Assembly: GCA_007570785.1 (NCBI GenBank)
Contig: ML662449.1
Location: 8,919,987 to 8,983,986, forward strand
Direction: 5' to 3'
From: Antilocapra americana
Lineage: Eukaryota > Chordata > Mammalia > Artiodactyla > Antilocapridae
Length of the DNA stretch: 64,000 nt
Below the pieces are notes generated by a model. The model ran no database searches and was not told the origin of the DNA. It worked only from the letters and a program-made list of their open reading frames with translations. Numbering within the stretch: position 1 is the stretch's first letter; every line of letters starts with the position of its first letter. The position numbers and the translations under genes are program-made. This document shows, one piece after another, positions 43,774 to 55,001 of the stretch.

Positions 43774-43902
43774 TTTATTAATTTGTTTTTGGCCACACCA
43801 TGTGGCATGTGGGATCTTAGTTCTCTGACCAGGAATTGAACCTTTACTCCTGCATTTGGAAGCATGGAGTCTTAACCACTGCACCCCCAGGAAGTCCCTC
43901 TA
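43774..43902 (-). mobile_element. CHR-type tRNA-derived SINE with 9-bp target duplication
   Basis: Antisense copy: 'tttggccacaccatgtggca', 'gatcttagttctctgaccag', 'agcatggagtcttaaccact' and 'cccaggaagtccc'. Flanked by gaggtttta at 43765-43773 and 43903-43911. Confidence 0.9.
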
Positions 43903-44154
43903 GAGGTTTTAAACTTGGACATTATCTTCTCTCTTCTTTCTTCAGGTAACAATCTCCCTCCATCCCCAACAGACCCCTAAATGTGTGGTCCAAATATAGA
44001 AAGCTTGGCGCTTTGGATTAAAAGCCCAGTTGAGGAAGGGCCCTGGAGCTTGGCATAGCATGGTGTGGAAGTGCTGTTTGCCTGTGGTCTCAAGCTGGTT
44101 TCCCAGAAAAGCTCCCTCACAGAGAGAGTTTTGTAGAATGCATGCATGTGCGGG

Positions 44155-44155
<1 letters not shown>

Positions 44156-44191
<36 letters not shown>
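44156..44191. repeat. TG dinucleotide microsatellite, 18 units
   Basis: Uninterrupted 36-bp TG run followed by an imperfect GGT tract to 44216. Likely length-polymorphic between animals. Confidence 0.98.
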
Positions 44192-44192
<1 letters not shown>

Positions 44193-45524
44193 TGGTGGTG
44201 GGGAGGTGGTGGTAGAAGCAGATTTCTAAGAATATCTGGCAGGCTGGTGGTAAGTTTGCCAAGGAAATTTATGTTGTCTTTCTTGGAGCCCAGGATATTG
44301 AAACATAATGACAGGTCTTTCCCAACCAATTTAGGAAGAGTTTTCTAAAAGAACATATACATATACACATTCAGAATATATCCAAGAAAAAAAAAAGATC
44401 TTTTCTAAGCTTCACAAATGTATTTATGTGGGACTTTAAGATAGATTATTCATCTTTCAGGATGAATCCTTATATCTGTTAAGGATTTTTCTTCTTGAGT
44501 AATAGGTCAAGTCTGCAGAACTCTCTTCCTCTCCCTTGGATTGTTTCCCACTTCACCCAGTATATTTTTGACCTAGATAGCTTTTGCTTTCTCTTCAGGA
44601 GTTGCATGCTGTGTTGTGAAGTGGAGATGTGCTTGGCTGGGGAGAGGTTGGAGTGAACAAGTCACACCAATCTGGGTCAAATGTTGTGTTCCTAGTTTAT
44701 CCCTGTTACGGGAAAAGAATGTCATGCATAGACACCCCCTCCCCCGCAACCCCAAGGTGTGCTTTCCAAACCCACCAGTTCTAGTTCCAGAAGATCCGGA
44801 GAGATGCATCGTGGTCATAAATGCAACAGCTCAGGCAGCAAGTTCCATAATATTTATTTTTTCTCTCCAAACCAAAGGTCCATGGTGATTCTACCTGAAG
44901 GACTAGGGGTGTGTACAGAAGGTTCCAAGCTGTGAACCTGGGGCTGGTGGTGGGGAGCCATGTGAAGACCGGAGTCAGCTGCAGAGGGCAGTGTGAGACC
45001 GCAGCACTGGAAGCCAAGCAGTCCAGCCAGCACAGCTCCTAATAGAGGCCACCTGTAGTGTTTCAAGATAAATTATGTTAGATGGGGAAACTGGTCTATT
45101 GGATTTACAGTAAGTGTGTGCTGGTTAGCTTCACCCCAAAGAAAGTCTTTCTAAGATTTTCTCCTCTTCCCAATTCAAGCGGTATGCCTGCCTGAGTGGC
45201 AAACCTGTATTCTCTTCTGTTCAGGGGTGTGAGTGTCTCGTGTTAATCCCTGTGATCATGATTGAGAGGATATTTAATGCCTTACAACACATTGTGACTG
45301 GACTAACTCTGGGTGCTAAAACAGCCCTGAGTGTGGAGAGACACTTCTATAATAATCGTAATAACCCAAGCACCTTCTAAATCTTTTCTGGAGTAGTCAG
45401 CGCTATAGGGAGTCTGCTCTATAGCTGATTTTTTTCTATAGCTGATTCTAGGTGCTCAGGGCTCTCTGAGGTGGGCTCCTGGGAGGCAAGGAGGTTGGTG
45501 GGTTGGAGAGAGTGGCTGACCTGG
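44192..45524. other. Single-copy-looking DNA, nothing recognised
   Basis: 1.3 kb with no named repeat. Open frames of 70-90 codons on both strands show no family likeness. Confidence 0.45.
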
Positions 45525-45690
45525 AGATTAAGCATATGCTTTAGCATCAGATAGACTTGGGTTCACACTTTCCTCTATAATTTCTTCTACTGTAAAGTTG
45601 GGATCATCATGGCAAAACTTTTCTAGAGTTGCTGTATTGTGAGATAATGAATGTGAAATGCTTAGCACGGTGACCATAGTAAAGAATTTC
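45525..45690 (-). mobile_element. MIR SINE relic with internal gap
   Basis: Antisense MIR: 'cagatagacttgggttcaca', 'actgtaaagttgggatcatc', 'gagataatgaatgtgaaatg' and 'cttagcacggtgaccatag'. Part of the core is missing. Confidence 0.7.
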
Positions 45691-45709
45691 CAGAACGTTT
45701 TATCATTAC

Positions 45710-45840
45710 TGACATTCAATTCACAAATATTTATTGAGCAACTACCAAGAGATTTTATAGTAAGCAACATCAACAGGATCCTTACCCTCAATTCTAATGA
45801 GAAAGACAGACATTAAGCCTTATTACATCAAGGTAAGTAC
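45710..45840. repeat. Possible MIR/L2-class fragment
   Basis: 'attcacaaatatttattgag' and 'caggatccttaccctcaatt' have the wording of an old dispersed repeat that follows 'atttattgagcacctac'. Family not assigned. Confidence 0.4.
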
Positions 45841-45869
45841 TTGAGGTGTTGGGGGAAGGAAGGGAGCAA

Positions 45870-46075
45870 AGTGATAAATGCATGGAGTTTTGTGCTAAAG
45901 TGTCTGGGTTTGAATCCAGCTCTGTTAATTCTCACTGTATGGCCCTTGGAAAACCTCATACCCTACTAGTACTGGCCTCACAGGGCCTTGAAAGAATTCA
46001 ATGAGTTTAATGCTTAAAAAGTATTCGAATGGTGTCTGGCATGTATTAAGTGTCAGCAATCTAGAACCATTGGTT
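45870..46075 (-). mobile_element. MIR SINE relic
   Basis: Antisense MIR: 'gtctgggtttgaatccagct', 'ctgttaattctcactgtatg', 'agggccttgaaagaattcaa' and 'ggtgtctggcatgtattaag'. Confidence 0.83.
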
Positions 46076-46471
46076 GAGTGTGATGAGCTCTAAAAGAGGA
46101 TGATCAGATGATATGGAAATGTATTATAGAAAGAAGCAAGTGAAGTTCCAAAAAAGGGGAGGGGAATGAATAAATTAGAGGAATAAATTAGGGGGAAAAG
46201 CGATGATAGGTAGATTTAAATGTATTCTTATGGAATAATCTCTGAGATAGATAATTAATGATAAAAAGCAATGGGCAGGCCAGAATGCACAGCATACCCT
46301 CATTTATGTTAAAAAACAACTATCTTTGTATCTATCATTTATCTGGGTGTCTGTGACCGATTATTTTAGGTAGTATGCACTATGTGTGCTAATAGTACTG
46401 CCTGGGGGGTTGGTCTGAGAAACTGTAATGAGAAGGCTTATTTTTGGACAGTTTAAAATTTATGAATACTT
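46076..46471. other. Single-copy-looking DNA, nothing recognised
   Basis: AT-rich; no repeat or coding frame recognised. Confidence 0.4.
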
Positions 46472-46481
46472 ATTATTTCTT

Positions 46482-46785
46482 TTGGGGAAGGCACTAGCAA
46501 CCCACTCCAGTACTCTTGCCTGGAAAATCCCATGGACGGAGGAGCCTGGTGGGCTGCAGTCCATGGGGTCACTGAGAGTCAGACACGACTGAGCGACTTC
46601 ACTTTCACTTTTCACCTTCATGCATTGGAGAAGGCAATGGCAACCCACTCCAGTGTTCTTGCCTGGAGAATCCCAGGGCTGGGGGAGCCTGGTGGGCTGC
46701 CATCTATGGGGTCGCACAGAGTCGGACACGACTGAAGCGACTTAGCAGCAGCAGCAGCAGAAGCAGCAGAAGCAGCAGCAACAGC
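46482..46785 (+). mobile_element. Bov-A2 dimeric SINE with CAG-rich tail and 10-bp target duplication
   Basis: Two plus-strand BovA units ('gcaacccactccagtactct' and 'ggcaacccactccagtgttc') joined by 'cactttcacttttcacc', ending 'cgactgaagcgacttagcag' and a CAG/AAG repeat (46746-46785). Exact duplication attatttctt at 46472-46481 and 46786-46795. Confidence 0.95.
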
Positions 46786-46795
46786 ATTATTTCTT

Positions 46796-47130
46796 AGGTT
46801 AAAAAAGAGTTTAGAAAAATGATCAGGCAAGATATTAATACATCCCTTTTCAGACTAAATTATCAGTCCTAATGAAGGGACTGGTAACTTGTGCTATGCT
46901 AGATTTCAGAACTGCTGTGGACCAGTGATGGCTGTGTGCCTTGTGTTCCCATGATTTTTGAACAGGGGTGTCTATTTGGTCATCCTAGTCAGGTTTCACT
47001 ATTGTATGCAGGGTGTATAGTATGCTGGGCATGTTAGAGGCAGAAAATTGTGTCCTTAGCTTATAGATATCCCAAGCAACAAGAACTGGACCTAACAGTG
47101 ATACTTGAGAAGCCTCATCCACGCCTCAGC
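46796..47130. other. Single-copy-looking DNA, nothing recognised
   Basis: No repeat or coding frame recognised. Confidence 0.4.
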
Positions 47131-47341
47131 CTGGTTTAGTTGACTGGGTCAACTCTTTATGACTGTATGGACTGTAGCCTACTAAGCTCCTCTGTCCACA
47201 GGATTCTTCATGCAAGATTACTGAAGTGGGTTGCCGTGCCTTCCTCTAGGGGATCTTCCTGACTCAGGGATTGAACACACATTTCCTGTGGCTCTTGCAT
47301 TGCAGGTAGATTCTTTACTGTTGAGCCACTGGGGAAGCCCA
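47131..47341 (-). mobile_element. Bov-tA SINE
   Basis: Reverse-strand copy: 'gactgggtcaactctttatg', 'actgtagcctactaagctcc', 'gggttgccgtgccttcctct' and head 'gttgagccactggggaagcc'. More diverged than most copies here. Confidence 0.88.
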
Positions 47342-47831
47342 TTGCGTGGCTTGCGTGGGGAAAAGTTCCATTCAAAGGACACTAATGGACTTTAACACAA
47401 CAGAATCTGAAAAGTTTGTTAATGTGGATTCTGATTCTTCATTCATACTTGTTGAGTTTTAGTGTAATATTAAATCAGCACTTGAATTTTGATGTATTGT
47501 CAAAGAAGAGTATCTATAATTCTGAAAAGATGTTATAATACATACTCCTTTCTCTCTCCTTGGGCTTTTCTATGTGAGACCAGACTTTGTTCATATACAT
47601 CAAACAAAACAATAAATTTCATCAGACTGAATATGGAAGCAGATTGGGGAATCCAGCTATCTTCTATACAGCTAGACAAAAAGATTAAAAAGATCAACAC
47701 TATACTTCTCATTAATTTTGTTTTGGTAAGTAGAGTTATTTTATGAAAATGCTATTTATGTTTATATAAGGTAGGTTTATTATTTTCAAACCAGTTAATA
47801 AGTAAGTACTTAAAATTTATTTTAAACATTT
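47342..47831. other. AT-rich DNA, nothing recognised
   Basis: No repeat recognised; the 85-codon frame at 47489-47746 has no family likeness. Confidence 0.4.
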
Positions 47832-49249
47832 AGAGGGGGATCAAAATGGCAGAGGAATAGGATGTGGAACTCACCTTCTTCTCATGGATACATCAAAAAT
47901 ACATCTACATGTGAAACAACTCTCACAGAATATCTGACGATGCTGGCAGAAGATCTCAGACTTCCAAAAGGGCAAGAAAATCTCCACGTTAACTGGTTAG
48001 GGCAAAAGAAAAAAAAGAAAGAGAGAAAGGAGTTGGGATGGGACCTGTGTCTCTAGGAGGGAGCTGTGAAGAAGGAAAGGTCTCCACACACTGGGAAATA
48101 CTCTTCCTGGCAGGGATGTGGTGGGGGTGGACTTTGGAGTCTTGGAGGGAAGACCATACCAGCGGCAGGTGTGCTGAAGGCAAAGCTGAGAGGGACCTAC
48201 ACAGAGGGTTGGTGCCAACCAGCCCTCTGCCAGCTGAGACAGTTGTCCTCTTGCCTGCTGGGATGGGTGGGGGCTGGCTGCTGTGGCTCAGGCTTTGGAG
48301 GTCAGACCCCAGGCAGAGGAGTGGTGTTGGCTGTGTGAAGACAACCTGAAGGGGTTCGACTGTAGTGCTCCCCAGCTGAGGGGGTATGGGAAGAAGCCTG
48401 GGTCTGCCAGAGAGGCGAGAGACCATTGTTGGGGGTGCATGAGGCCCACAGGGTGAGCCTACCATGTGAGCTTCTTTCTCTGTGCGCTCACAGGTGGCAG
48501 GACACTACCTCCATGAGCTCCAGGGGTGGGTGACAGCCAGAATCTCAGATCCCAGAGGCTGGCATGGAATACTGCTGCCGTTATCCTGTGAGCAAATGCC
48601 AGGCGTGGCCCACACCTCACAGGGAGCCTGTACAGCCTGCCACTGCCAAGGATTCCATGGCTGAGGCCAAGTTCCCTGGGGGAGTGCTTGATGCATCTGT
48701 CTCTTGCAAGGTCCTACTGGTCTCTGTTGCCACAAGCATTTTGGATCTCTGCTGCTGCGGGCACTTCATGCACATCCCAATTGTGGCTGCCTTATCCTTC
48801 CCTGGCCTAAGCCAAGCTCAGTGTGCCTCAGTCAGCTGCTGTTTTTGCTCCCTCTTGCCTGGGTGGGGAAGAGATGCCTGAGAATGGCCCCCACACAGTG
48901 ATGGGGTCACAACCAGAGCTGAGCCCCAGGTGTAGTGCCACTAAGGAAGAGGAACAGAAATCTCTGTACAGCTGCTCAAGCTGCAGATTAAAATCCCCAC
49001 AGTCAGCCTGGTAAACCCTGCATCTCTGGAATATCTGATTGGAAAATGAGTGCTCCCACGACTGAGCCCTGTTTAACTTTGGCAGCTGTGGACTCTGGGG
49101 GCAAGCACACAAGTGAGTTGGGCCAGGTCAGAGTCTAAGCTTCCCCTACAGTGCCCACAGAAAACTACCTAGAGGTACTGGAGGGCCTCTTGGGGAGGCA
49201 GGGGTTCATTGTGGGGGCCAGGACACAGAAACCTGAGGCCACAGGAAAA

Positions 49250-49785
49250 TATTATTATAATTTTTCTGTTTCATTTGTTCTGTTGCTTATTATTACTATT
49301 TCTTTTTCATTTATTTTACTTTTCTTTTTTAGATTTGTAATATATTTTTTTGTCTGTTTTTGCTTTTCTTTTCCATTATTTGAATTTTTATCATTTTTTC
49401 TTTGTTTTTATCTTTTTTCTTTTTGATCATTTTTATATGTTTGTTTTATTATGTTTCTTTTGCTCTCTCTTTCTTTTTTGTTTTTGGTTGCTTTCTGCTT
49501 TGGTTTTCCTTTTTGGTTAGTTTTGTTTTTATTTATTTTCATTTTTGGGCTCTTTTGTGTGGTAGTTCTCTTGTTTCTTTTGGTGTTTTGTTTGTTTCTT
49601 TTCTTTGTGTGTGTTTTTGCTTTTACCATTTGTCTTGGGTTTTGTCTGTTTGATTCTCCTTTTTTAAAAATTGTTATTGTTGCTGTTTGTTTTTGTCTTT
49701 GCTATTTGTCTTGAGTTTGGTTTTCTGTTTTATTCCTCTCCCTCTTTCTTTTTGTTTCTTCTTTTTTATTTTTATTTTTTTGCTG
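49250..49785 (+). repeat. T-rich low-complexity part of the L1 5' region
   Basis: About 535 bp dominated by T with scattered G and C. It yields several frames of 70-90 codons rich in Phe and Leu which are artefacts of composition. A T-rich block in the long 5' region is typical of ruminant L1. Confidence 0.85.
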
Positions 49786-50339
49786 TGCCACACAGCTTGC
49801 AGGATGTTGTTTCACCTTCAAGGGATTGGATGATTGTATTTGAACCTCCAGGGTGGGAGTCCCTAGGAGAAATACATCAACACACATATTAATCAAACTA
49901 ACAAATTAAATGCAAAGAAAAAACCATTAAAAGCAGGAAGGGAAAAGCAGCAAATAACATACAAGGGAATCCCCATAAGGTTTTCAGTTGATTTTTCAGC
50001 AGAAACTCTTCAGACCAGAAAGGAGTGATATGATATATTTAAAGTGATGAAAAGGAAAATCTTATAACCAAGATTACTCTACCCAGCAACGATCTTACTC
50101 AGATTTGAAGGAGAGATCAAAAGCTTCAGAGACTAGCAAAAGCTAAGAGAATTAAGCACAACTAAGCCAGATTTATAACAAACGCTTCTAAAGCAACTAT
50201 ATTCCAATAAAAATGAATAAAAAATGGTAAAGGAACTTCTTAAGGTGGGAAACACAAGAGAATAAAAAGACTTATAAACAACCAGTTAAGAAAATGGTAT
50301 TAATAATTGGAACATACATAATGACAATTACCTTATGTG

Positions 50340-52470
50340 TAAATGAATTAAATGCTCCAACCAAAAGGCACGGGCTGGTTGAATGGACAAAAAACTAGAC
50401 TATAAATGTTGTCTACAAGAGACCCACTTCAGACCTAGGAACACATACAGACTGAAAATGAGGTGATGGAAAGATTTTCCATGAAAATGGAAATCAAAAG
50501 AAAGTTGGAGTAGCAGTATTCATATCAGACAAAATAGACTTTAAAATAAAGACTGTTGCAAGAGACAAGGAAGGATGCTACATGATGATCAAGGAATCAA
50601 TCTAAGAAGAAGAAGATTTAACAGTTGTAAACATTTATGCACCCAACATAGGAGCACCTTAATACATAAGGCAAATGCTAATAGCTATAAAAAGGGGTAG
50701 TAACACAATAATAGTGAAGGACTTTAACATCCCACTTACACCAATGGATAGATCATCCAGACACAAAATTAATAAGGAAACACAAGGCTTAAATGATACA
50801 TCAGGCCCAGATAGACTTAATTGATGTTTATAGAATATTCTATCTGAAAGCAGCAGAATAGACTTTCTTCTCAAGTGCACATGGGACATTCTCCAGGATA
50901 GATCACATCTTGGGTCATAAATCAAGTCTCAGTAAATTTAAGAAAATTGAATTTGTATCAAGCATATTTTATAACTATAATACTATGAGATTAGAGATAA
51001 ACTATAAAGAAAAAAACTATAAAATCACAAACACATGGAAGCTCAACAATATGCTACTACATAATCAAGAGATCACTGAAGAAATGAAAGAGGAAATTTA
51101 AAAATATACCTTAAAACAAATGACAATGAAAACATGATAACCCAAAACCTATGGAATGCAGCAAAAGAAATTCTAAGAGAGAAATTTATAGTAATACAAT
51201 CCTACCTCAAGTAGCAAGAAAAATCTCAAATGAATGATTTAAACTTACACCTAAAGCAACTAGAAAAGGAGGAACAAACAAAACCCAAAGTTAATAGGAG
51301 AGAAATCATAGGGATCAGAACAGAAATAAATGAAATAGAAACAAAAAAAGCAATAGCAAACATCAATGAAACTAAAAGCTGGTTCTTTGAGAAGATAAAC
51401 AAAATAGGTTAACCTTTAGCCAGACTCATTGAGGAAAAAAAAAAGGGAGAGGCCTCAAATCAATAAAATTAGATATGAAGAAGGAGAAATTAAAACTGAC
51501 ACAGAAATACAAAGGATCGTAAGAGACTATTGCAAGCAACTATATGCCAGGTTGTTCTAGAACAACCTGGAAGAAATGAACAAATTCTTAGAAAAGTACA
51601 GCCTTCCATGACTAAACCAGGAAGAAAGAAAATATGAACAGACCATTCAATGAAATTGAAACTGTGATTACAATCTTCTAGCAGACAAAAGTCGAGGACC
51701 AGAAGTCTTCACAGGCTAATTCTATCAAACATTAAGAAAAGAACTGACACCTTTCCTTCTCAAACTCTTTCAAAATTTCACAAGAGAATAATCCCAAGCT
51801 CATTCTATGAGGATGTCATCACCTTGACACCAAAATCAGACAAAGATATCACCAAAAGAAAAAGAAAGAACATTACAGGCCAATATCACTGATATTTCAT
51901 CATAGAAAAATCCTCAACAAATTCTAGCAAACAGAATCCAACAACATATTAAAAACATCATACGCCATGATGAAGTGGGATTTATACCAAAGATGTATGG
52001 ATTCTTCAATATATGCAAATCAATCCATGAGAAATACCATATTAACAAATTGAAGAATAAAAACCATATGATTGTCTCAATAGATGCAGAAAAAACATTT
52101 GACAAGATTTAACACAAATTTATGATAAAAACTCTTCAGAAATTGGGCATAGAGGGAAACCACTTCAACATAATAAAGGCCATATCTGACAAATCCACAG
52201 CAAACATCATTTTCAATGGTGAAAAACTGAAAGCATTTCCTCCAAGATCACAAAAAGATAAGGATGTCCACTCTCACTACTATTATTCAAGATAGTTTTA
52301 GAAGTCCTAGCCATGGCAAGCAGAGAAGAAAAAGAAATGAAAGGAATTCAAACTGTAAAAGAAAAAGTAAAACTGTCACTTTTTTGCAGATGATATGATA
52401 CTATACATAGAAAATTCTAAAGATGCCACCAGAAAACTACTAGAGCTAGTCAATGAATTTGATAAAGCCA
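50340..52470 (+). pseudogene. L1 ORF2 relic: endonuclease and reverse transcriptase
   Basis: No continuous frame. Endonuclease: LQETH at 50413-50427 keeps the catalytic Glu; 'IDHILGHKSSLSKFKK' follows near 50900; the usual SDH triad residue block is replaced by 'YNYNTMRLEINYKEK' (50960-51020), so the catalytic His is lost. Reverse transcriptase: 'IDAEKTFDK' near 52080 and the catalytic FADD at 52383-52394, followed by 'MILYIENSKDATRKLLEL'. Just after, near 52470, the sequence jumps to the 3' part of L1, so the thumb and most of the C-terminal region are deleted. Stops and frame shifts occur throughout. Confidence 0.9.
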
Positions 52471-53634
52471 GACACAATATAATTCTTGGATGAAAACATA
52501 GGCAGAACATTCCTTGACACAAATCACAGTAAGATCTTTTTTGGTCCACCTCCTGGAGTAATGAAAATAAAAACAAAAATAAACAAATGGGACCTAGTTA
52601 AATTTAAAAGCTTTTGCACAGCAAAAGAAACCATAAACAAGATGAAAAGACCATAGAATGAGGGAAAATAACTGCAAATTAAGTAACTGACAAAGGATTA
52701 ATCTCCAAAATATACAAACAACTCATGCAGTTCAATATAAAACAAACAACCAACCCAATCAAAAAATGAGCAGAAGACCTAAACAGACATTTCTCCAAAG
52801 AAGACTTACAGATGGCCAACGAACACATGAAAAAATGCTCAAACATCACTAATTTCTAGGGAAAGGCAAATCAAAAACAACAGTGAGGTATCACCTCACA
52901 CCAATCAGAAGGGCCATCATCAAAAAAATCTACGAACAATAAATGTGAAGGGAACATAAATTGATATAGCCATTATAGAGAGCAGTATGGAAGTTCCTTA
53001 GAAAACTAAAAATAGAACTACCTTATGATCCAGCAATCCCACTAATGAACATATACCTGGAGAAAAGCATAACTCCAAAAGATATGTGTACCCCAGTGTT
53101 CATTGCAACACTATTTACAATAGCCAGGACATGGAAGCAACCTAAATGTCCATCAACAGAGGAATGGATAAAGATGTGGTACATATATAATGGAATATTG
53201 CTCAGCCATAAAAAGGTATGAAATTGTGCCATTTGCAGAGATATGGATGGACCTAGAGACTATCATATAGTGTGAAGTCATAAAGAGAAAAACCAATATC
53301 ATATATTAACACAAATGTGGAATCTAGAGAAATGGTATAGATGAACTTATGTACAAAGCAGAAATAGAGACACAGACAGAAAACAAACATATGGATACCA
53401 AAGGGGGAAGGGGAGTGGAATGGACTGAGAGATTGTGATCAACCTATAGGCTCTACCATGTTTACAATGTCTAACTAATGAGAACTAACTCTATAGCACA
53501 GGTGACTGGACTCAGTGCTCTGTGGCGACCTAAATGGGAAGGAAATCCAAGAAAGAGGGGATATATGTATATGTGTGTCTGATTCACTTTGCTATATAGC
53601 AGAAATGAACACAACATTGTAAAACAACCATTCG

Positions 53635-53850
53635 TTGTTGTTGTTTAGTTGCTAAGTTGTGTCTGACTCTTTCACAACCCCATGGACTGTAGCCTGCCAG
53701 GCTTCTCTGTCTATGAGATTTCCCAGGCAACAATGCTGGAGTGGGTTGTCATTTGCTTCTCCAGGGGATCTTCCTGACCCAAGTATTGAACCTGTGTGTC
53801 TCCTGCATTGGCAGATGGACTCTTTACCATTGAGCCACCTGGGCTTCTAA
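53635..53850 (-). mobile_element. Bov-tA SINE at the L1 3' end
   Basis: Reverse-strand copy beginning with a GTT run (complement of its AAC tail): 'gttgctaagttgtgtctgac', 'ggactgtagcctgccaggct', 'gagtgggttgtcatttgctt' and head 'ccattgagccacctggg'. It sits where the L1 poly(A) tail would be. Confidence 0.92.
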
Positions 53851-54714
53851 CATGATAAATGTGATGTATAGAACCCATGGAAATAGAAGTTGTTTGGATA
53901 TGTCAGTTGTTGCTAGGAGTGTAAAATGGCACTGGGACTAAGGGGAGCCTCTAGATTTTACTGTTTGCACAGGGGCCATTGGTTGGCCATGGGAGGAGGT
54001 GGGGGAAGGATATAAACATCTTTGCTGGATGTGCAAGGGTGGGGGTGCCAATGGGGGGTTGGGGGAGGGACTTGGAGCAGTACTCTAAAGGAGGTGCAGG
54101 GCTCAGAGGACAAACCTCAACTAAGTTCTCAGAAGGAGAAACTGGGCTCCAGGGAATCTCAGGGACTTTTTCCAGAGATGCCCAGTACCTGGTCCAGTGG
54201 GGGTAGTCTAGGAGTTCCCATATCCAGCACTCATTGTGGCGAGTCTGTTTTCTTAGGATGCACCATCAGGAGCTTGGCAGGGAACTCTTGGTAACGGTGC
54301 TGGTGGTGATTCTGGGGGTAACCAGCCCATCCCATCTTCAGTAGGGGAGCTCTGCCTTTCAACTGGCTTTGTATCAAACACAGGCCCCTGTAGAGTCACT
54401 GGAGTACATAGTATCAGCTATCATACTGTAGTCTCAGCTGTGATGCTTTATAGATCCTCAAATACCCAGTGATTTAGTCATAGATTTAGTAAATCTTTGA
54501 CTCTCCACACTGTGTTTTGTGAGGACCTCAGCCATTCCTACCCACATGTTCAGTGTTAAATAGGGGCGAACTTGGAAGTTCAGCGGTCGTGGTATCGCCA
54601 AGAGTCAAACATGACTGATCAACTAACACAAATACTACTGCCATTAATTACTACTTGTACTGTTACTACTCTGACTTCACATTTGTTGAGAACATTGCAT
54701 TTGCCAAATCCTCT
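53851..54714. other. Single-copy-looking DNA
   Basis: 0.86 kb, G-rich around 53980-54080. A 40-bp fragment at 54585-54625 ('ccaagagtcaaacatgactg') may be the end of a BovA unit. No credible coding frame. Confidence 0.45.
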
Positions 54715-54724
54715 ACATGGACCC

Positions 54725-54991
54725 TCGGAGAAGGCAATGGCACCCCACTCTAGTACTCTTGCCTGGAAAATCCCATGGACAGAGAAGCCTGGTAGGCTGC
54801 CATCTATAGGGTCACAGAGTTGGACATGACTGAGCAACTTCACTTTCACGCATTGGAGAAGGAAATGGCAACCCACTCCAGTGTTCTTGCCTGGAGAATC
54901 CCAGGGATGGGGGAGCCTGGTGGGCTGCCGTTTATGGGGTCGCAGAGAGTCGGACATGACTGAAGCGACTTAGCAGCAGCAGCAGTAGCAG
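54725..54991 (+). mobile_element. Bov-A2 dimeric SINE
   Basis: Two plus-strand BovA units ('ggcaatggcaccccactcta', 'ggcaacccactccagtgttc') joined by 'gcaacttcactttcacgcat', ending 'aagcgacttagcagcagcag'. Near-perfect duplication acatggaccc (54715-54724) and acatgggccc (54992-55001). Confidence 0.95.
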
Positions 54992-55001
54992 ACATGGGCC
55001 C

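Larger units (their letters stand above)
47832..53628 (+). mobile_element. Long artiodactyl L1 with 5' UTR and ORF2 relic, lacking ORF1
   Basis: About 5.8 kb in sense. 47832-49240: GC-rich L1 5' UTR beginning 'atcaaaatggcagaggaata'. 49250-49785: T-rich internal stretch. 49870-50170: the segment that normally precedes ORF2 ('agcaaataacatacaaggga', 'ttcagcagaaactcttcaga'). 50340-52470: ORF2 relic. From 52475: L1 sequence from near the 3' end ('gaaaacataggcagaacatt', 'aggacatggaagcaacctaa', 'atggaatattgctcagccat'), ending 'gaaatgaacacaacattgta'. ORF1, expected between the T-rich part and the pre-ORF2 segment, is not recognisable. Confidence 0.93.

Noticed and set aside
43942..44348. Frames reading His-Thr or Val-Cys repeats
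   Set aside because: Translation of the TG microsatellite and neighbouring GGT tract.
47989..48465. 158-codon minus-strand open frame and plus-strand partners
   Set aside because: Inside the L1 5' UTR, with open frames on both strands from low AT content; no protein family likeness.
49151..49892. Several Phe/Leu-rich frames that look like membrane proteins
   Set aside because: They come from the T-rich low-complexity block of the L1 5' region.
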